The notes under the pieces: model-generated
Database searches by the model: none
Told to the model about the DNA's origin: nothing
The model's input: only the letters and a program-made list of their open reading frames with translations
Made by a program: the position numbers and the translations under genes
NCBI RefSeq assembly: GCF_003184185.1
Contig: NZ_QHJG01000025.1
Span: 2,198-66,197 of the forward strand
Source of the DNA: Legionella qingyii
GTDB lineage: Bacteria > Pseudomonadota > Gammaproteobacteria > Legionellales > Legionellaceae
Direction of reading: 5' to 3'
Length of the DNA: 64,000 bases
Shown here: one piece after another, positions 59,349-64,000 of the stretch
How the letters are laid out: every line of letters begins with the position of its first letter
How positions within the stretch are numbered: position 1 is the stretch's first letter

Positions 59349-60391
59349 GATTTAGGGGATTTTAACGTTACTAGTGGCCCTATTGTCCAGTCCTACCACG
59401 CATGGAGCGACTTAATAATAATCTTTTTTTTATGCACCAGATACCACGAATAGCGGCGAGATCACGCTGATTAAAAACCGCTTAATTTCTCAATCCATAG
59501 CTATTTGTAGGCTTAAATGTAAACCAACTTAAACTAAATTGACTAAACTCAAGTTAATAGCCACATGAATTCTTTTCGGTCCGCTGTCTTCAAATATTGA
59601 ACCGTCGTGTCTCGAAGCAGTGAAGAAGAAAACTTGTTGGCTACTACTGAAGAAGTTAATGTCGTGAACCACGAAATTTATAAAATCTTCGTTAAGCATA
59701 ACACTTAGGCTACTAAGCAAAAATGGTCCGTTCATGAAGCCTCTACAAACCTTTTCACGTTTGACACGGCGTTTGACTTAATTGCGGGAAAATAGGAGCA
59801 TCAGGAATGCCCCAACGATTTAATATGCGGGTAACCTACTGACAATTGATAGCACTTTCAATGTTAGACAAACGCACATCACCGTAGGACAAATTAGTGC
59901 TTAGAGGGGACGCTCCGTCACTTAAATAATGCTCTTTTTATTGGTTGCCATAACGTTTTTAGTCTAACACGGACGAGCTACAGAACCTTTATCCTTTGGA
60001 CCTACGCTTTGCTCTAACCCCGAAACGGTCTCTTATACATCTTCCGTACACCGCATACAACGTTCGTCTTCTTGGACTATGAATACATAACCGTTGAGTC
60101 GCTTGACTTTCACAAGCTCTAAAGCATTTAGACCGACGTGTTCGTCGCCTAAAACTAGAACAAACCCTCCCTTCACCGAGATTACTTTATCGACAACTAG
60201 TTGCGTGACCTTTTTGATATCACGTTCACTTAGGAGTTAAGATAGCCGGTCGTCTTCATCTAAACGACTAACCACTACGGAGGTTTCGTTTTTTTACGAA
60301 CCCTACCCTCGGATTTTATTGAAATCTTGTAAATACAGTTTACTACAAGCTTCGCCTAGAACTTGCTTTATTCGCACCCCATCGAGATATT
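59339..60391 (+). CDS. gmd: GDP-mannose 4,6-dehydratase
   Basis: 350 aa. Rossmann start IAMITGITGQDGAYLAELLL, EVYNLAAQSFV, active site FYQASTSEMFGK, then YPRSPYGVAKLYAHW (YxxxK) and RDWGFAREYVEGMW, all diagnostic for Gmd. Converts GDP-D-mannose to GDP-4-dehydro-6-deoxy-D-mannose. AGGAGGAGCA before the ATG at 59339, which overlaps the glycosyltransferase gene by 10 bp. Its stop overlaps the next start. Confidence 0.96.
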
Positions 60392-61287
60392 ACTTCTTCC
60401 AATAATAATGGCCGCGAAGTCCCAAATGGCCAATAATAGAAAGAGACCTTGACTACGCACGTCCTTACTTGCATTAGCCAGAAACGGTTGCGGACGGCGA
60501 GGTAGGATAGGGCGTTCACTCAATAAAGAGTACGCTAGAAAATTTATTTCTCCTCGAGCTGTTCTAGTAATTTCTTTATCTCGGACTTCACCAACAAGTA
60601 AACCGCCGTTAAAGAAAATATCCTGTCTTATTACGCCTTTGTTACATGGCCTGTTTATAGTAGCCATGGGCCTTAAATAATCTTAGAAATAGGGTTGATA
60701 GTTTTACAGGCGTATTGTAAGAGAACCGGTCATCGCCCTTATAAATACCTTTATGCCTAGCACTCAAGTAACTACTTTGGCATGGACGGCGTGGTCAGTT
60801 ACTAATAAGGCACTCGTTTAATAGATACCTTGTGTACCGTTCTGAGACCTACTCGCTCGAAGGCTAATGGTAACACGCAGGTAAATTAATATGCCCCCAC
60901 CTTGTCAGTAGAGATAAAGACCACGGTTTTAATCATTGCGTAATAAGTGTTGCACGGCTAAAAAACCTTAATCCGTTAAATTTGTAGCACGCCCTAAAGA
61001 GACTGCATGCACTACAGCATGCGCGTATAGCTGCCGAGTAACTTCACCCACCACAACGGTTACTTCAACAATTATAAACATGCCCCTTTCCCATAAGAAA
61101 CGTCGTCGAAGAGAGGTACGACTCGTTTAATTGCCCCGTATGGGGCCTTTAAGCTTAATTAGGAAGTAAACAAGCGTCAGTACTTTATTTCTTAAATCAA
61201 CCTACATTTGTTTTTGAGCTCGTTTAATATCCAGGAAAAAGAGTGAAAAGAAATCTTCTATGAAATTTAACCTACAATTTACGAATT
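60391..61287 (+). CDS. rmd: GDP-6-deoxy-D-mannose reductase-like NAD-epimerase/dehydratase
   Basis: 298 aa. VIITGASGFTGYYLSLELM (nucleotide binding), NILLASSGNIYGNT (Ser), DYSVSKLSMEHMAR (YxxxK), ITIVRPFNYTGVEQ, RDFSDVRDVVRAYRRL. Order and length match Rmd, which reduces the Gmd product to GDP-D-rhamnose. A GDP-fucose synthase would carry different blocks, so Rmd is preferred. Coupled to gmd by TAATG. Confidence 0.88.
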
Positions 61288-61399
61288 GAAAATTCAACTT
61301 TTAGGTAAGTGTAGCGAGTAAAATTACGAATTAAATTTATGTAATTTTCCATATTATAAAAGAGATTAACTCATTAAAACTTCAACTAACCCTTAATAA

Positions 61400-62134
61400 T
61401 ACGTAAATAACAGTGCTCTTCTCAAACATCGATATCCATGTCTCCGATAAAATTTATGATCTTTTTTTTATTGCTAGCCCTTAGTTTTTTCACCTATACA
61501 TTTTATAGTAGCACTTTAATTTCTTTTATTGATGTAAAGATTTTTACAGGCTCGGGTAGAATAAAGGAGGTGCCTTCTCCTCATATACAAAGCTGTACTA
61601 GACTAACTTGTACAACCAAACCCATTAACAGTACTCGAACGTCTAATAGAAAATCATCTCCAACCATTTCTTTAATGAGCATTTCCACGTTTTCGTGCTT
61701 AAGCCTAACAATCGAGCCAGTTTATACTAGTACAAATAAATCTTTAATACTAAGCCAATTTTCCCCTTTTTCTAATAAGAGAAACCCTCCAACTACGAAC
61801 CCTGGGTGCTTAGTAACTATAATCATGAGCTGGACTACCAAGTTAATTTTTAGTACTCAGAGATGAGATACCTATAAGTCGCTTGTGCGTTTTAAGGCAT
61901 ATATGTCTAGTCTAATTGATGTTAGCGGCTATGTGAAAAAAATTGCGTTATGGTTTCGGACGCGAACCGTCAGGCGGGCTACCTTCACGCTGTGGCCTCG
62001 CTCTCTATAACCTATTCGTAAGATTTCACATGCTACTAATGTGAAATCTTCTTAGTTACCTTTGTCCTTACAAACTGTGTAGACCCCTGTAAGTAATGAA
62101 TGTTTTTCAAAGTTCAACCGTCGTTGATTATATT
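61400..62134 (+). CDS. Effector candidate with Cys-His-Asp core, second member
   Basis: 244 aa. HVGLGNCHELADYLLVEVG (Cys), VKYDHVYLEIMIRL (His) and LWEVDAWDPRIID (Asp) follow the same order as in the protein at 34829-35905. No signal peptide. Likely a papain- or transglutaminase-like hydrolase fold. It follows the capsule genes but is probably not part of that pathway. Start at the first ATG after GGAATTATT. Confidence 0.72.
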
Positions 62135-62275
62135 TCAGTCAAACTCTCAAGGATACCAAAGTCTTAAAATTTACTAGACAGTAGTGAAAAAATTTCTCCT
62201 ATCGCTCGAAGTAGACCTCCTTTATTTCCACTTCGAACCAAAACTGAAATTTTTAAGCCATGGGTCTCAACCGAT

Positions 62276-63058
62276 AGTGAGGTATCATTTGACGTCGAGT
62301 AGTAGAAGTAGTACGACAACTTGAAGTAAAACACAAAATCGAAGACAAAGCTTTAGTACAAAGCGAAATCCGTAATTTGATAGTCGTAAAAGAAGATCTT
62401 CGAACTATAAAAAAACATTTTAGACAACCACGCTCGAATTACAAAAGACTAGTAACAAGAATGATAAGAAGAGGAGTTAAACAAGTAAATCAGAATATAA
62501 CCAACTAAGATCTTCTGATTGAAGTCGATAATTTCGTAATGCTCTTAGTATGAGTCGTGTAAACGAGAAGCGACGTAGCTAGCTAAAAAACGCATATTTG
62601 TTATTCTTTTTTGAAAATTCATTTGGTCCAAAACATAGACGATATTTTGCCCGGGTTGGAGGTCCAAGGAGACTACCATCTAATGGATAGTAATAAGAGA
62701 AACGTCAGTAGACAACGAGTAATTTAAATTGAAGACTCAGGTTGCAAAGCTCAACAAGATCGTAGAACAAATAAACTAGCTCGAGAAATAGCTACAACCC
62801 TTCAGGATAAAATTTAAATACTTATTCTCGTTAATTCAGTAGTAGCCATTCGCGAAGATTTTATCTAAGTATCATTAATAATAACCACTATTAAGCTCGA
62901 AAAAAATCAACAAGTTTTCGCAGTATCGTCTACTCCGATTATAGAAGTAGTAGATTAAAATCCTAGAGTAATTATCGCAAAAGTTAAAGAACCGGTCGTA
63001 ATTAACGTGAAACCAGTAAACCCAGAGCTGACCTTTCAGATATTTCCCAGAGGGGGTA
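62276..63058 (-). CDS. Coiled-coil protein with acidic tail, effector candidate
   Basis: 260 aa. MGETLYRLSSRDPNDQSAIN, then helices (IDKELDQINKMLEQLETLD), a short hydrophobic patch (LLKSFFLLFIRKK), a second coiled coil (LLESTNIRLNEQIEEKN) and an acidic C-terminus (QQHDEDDELQFTME). No signal peptide. The glutamate-rich tail is like Dot/Icm secretion signals. Not recognised as a family. Confidence 0.7.
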
Positions 63059-63177
63059 AAAATAGAGTATGACATAAGAAGTGTATCATATTAAAATTAT
63101 GTTTTTTAATTACTAAATAATTTATTCCGAACCCTGTACCCATAGGAACGAGGGCCTTTCTATTTTTTTACTCAGTC

Positions 63178-63193
63178 GGAGAGCTAACTCTCC
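63178..63193. terminator. Short hairpin, possible terminator
   Basis: CCTCTC-GATT-GAGAGG in the 250-bp gap between divergent genes; GC-rich stem with no clear T-tract, so function uncertain. Confidence 0.4.
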
Positions 63194-63308
63194 TCCTAAA
63201 AGTCTCCATTTAAAGACCGCTAGTTAATATAAAATGTAAACGTACGATAACGAAAGAACAATCAAGTTTTATATAATTATCTATCCTGTATAATTAAGTA
63301 CCAGTGGT

Positions 63309-63716
63309 TACTTCGAATATTACTTATTTTTTTTATCGCCCCTCAGTTATTGAGACCTCGACCTCGGTTGTTGTCGTTAATTTCTCAACAACAAGTAAGA
63401 AATACCAATAGCTTCATTTTAAATACTAGCTAAAAGAAAACTACTCATAGTTTTTATATAAAGTCATATAGTCACAGAAAATATACCCCTCGCTAAATTT
63501 TTATTTAACGAAAGCCTCTGGTTAAATAGTCTAATAGTCGAACTCCTAGGGACAATAAACTGAACCCTCCTCAAGTGACTCCTCGCTAGAGAAAGTGGAG
63601 TACAACTCGAATATCTATTATTTCAAGAAAAAACCGTCCGGCCGTGCTCTGGTCAATGTGGGCTCTAACTTTTCCTCAGAACCAGACGCGCATCGGTGCT
63701 ATTATACTTCGGAATC
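63309..63716 (+). CDS. Hypothetical soluble protein, 135 aa
   Basis: MKLIMNKKNSGESITLELEP..., aromatic and acidic, with FDEYQKYISVYQCLLYGERF and YLTWEEFTEERS. No signal peptide. No strong Shine-Dalgarno at either candidate start (63309 or 63321). Not recognised. Confidence 0.6.
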
Positions 63717-63733
63717 CGCTGCTATTAAAAAAA

Positions 63734-63967
63734 TACCCCGATTTAAATAATAACGAGTTGGAGTTTTCATATAGAAAAAGAATATAACATGCGGTTTACT
63801 TGTATTTCAAGTAATAAACATAACGCTGTTTAAAATAGATAGGTTCGAATTATTTACTTATAAGACTCCTAAATTACGTTCGCTACTATTTTTTCGTCGC
63901 TTCACTGAACTCCCGGCCATACATAGCTATAGTCCAACATTCGGTTAATCTTGGGCCTCCGTAAATT
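63734..63967 (+). CDS. Possible small ORF, 77 aa
   Basis: Open frame starting MGLNLLLLNLKSISFSY, with an internal ATG at 63797. There is no good ribosome-binding site and no recognisable motif, so it may be spurious. Confidence 0.35.
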
Positions 63968-64000
63968 ATTTGTTCAAAATAAAAATGGAGGTCTAGTTTA

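Larger units (their letters stand above)
1..64000. other. Whole window written as complement-only (3'->5') DNA
   Basis: The printed string yields no plausible gene on either strand. Its base-by-base complement, kept in the same order, gives long uninterrupted frames with ribosome-binding sites, correct stops and clear protein families across nearly all 64 kb, in both directions. Complementing without reversing and reversing without complementing differ only in which strand is called plus, so the two cannot be told apart here. This is a property of how the sequence was supplied, not of biology, and every other feature depends on it. Confidence 0.97.

Overview
The window is printed in a non-biological orientation. 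Read as given, on either strand, it holds no convincing gene: open frames are short (about 170 codons at most), without plausible starts, motifs or family resemblance. If every base is complemented without reversing the order (equivalently, if the printed string is a real strand written 3'->5'), the window becomes densely coding, with clean Shine-Dalgarno sites, overlapping operons and recognisable proteins. All features below are read that way. Coordinates are unchanged; '+' means left to right on the base-by-base complement, '-' means right to left on the printed letters. Bases and residues quoted are from the decoded sequence.

Decoded, the DNA is AT-rich gammaproteobacterial chromosome, most probably a Legionella species. 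The best evidence is a 474-residue protein matching PlaB (THSTG nucleophile motif, with Ser85, Asp203 and His251 at the PlaB catalytic positions). An outer-membrane barrel whose mature end begins AGTMGPV, and several eukaryote-like or protease-like effector candidates (ankyrin repeats, C-H-D and permuted papain-like folds, coiled coils), agree with this. The species cannot be told.

Layout. 1-8.4 kb: surface and effector-type genes, and a decayed beta-glucanosyltransferase. 8.4-13.7 kb: a DUF2892 protein, an RND pump, a TolC-like channel and a BigR/SqrR-type ArsR regulator with two identical-arm operators. 13.7-18.3 kb: homospermidine synthase facing an aldehyde dehydrogenase/aminotransferase operon. 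18.4-27.6 kb: small Cys-rich exported proteins, a TM2 zinc-ribbon protein, CvfB, a papain-type peptidase, a TipA-type MerR regulator, a repeat-bearing hypothetical, and plaB. 27.8 kb: a 124-bp MITE-like element with a 5-bp target duplication. 28-34 kb: dipeptide epimerase plus permease, HdeD-like and ICMT-like membrane proteins, and an MltA-type lytic transglycosylase. 34-44 kb: effector candidates, an ArsC/Spx-like protein, a solute-binding protein, a HerA-like ATPase, a YbaB-like protein, and two divergent paralogues with an RSNCYS motif.

44.2-61.3 kb is a polysaccharide locus: a GT4-KpsC fusion, KpsS, KpsE, KpsD, KpsM, KpsT with two DUF4214-like repeats, an FkbM/coiled-coil/DUF4214 protein, a second FkbM methyltransferase, a 1261-residue triple glycosyltransferase, and Gmd plus an Rmd-like reductase (GDP-D-rhamnose supply). 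Together these look like an ABC-transporter-exported, Kdo-anchored glycan rich in deoxyhexose. 61.4-64 kb holds another C-H-D effector candidate, a coiled-coil protein and small unknown ORFs. I found no tRNA, rRNA, CRISPR array or intact transposase.
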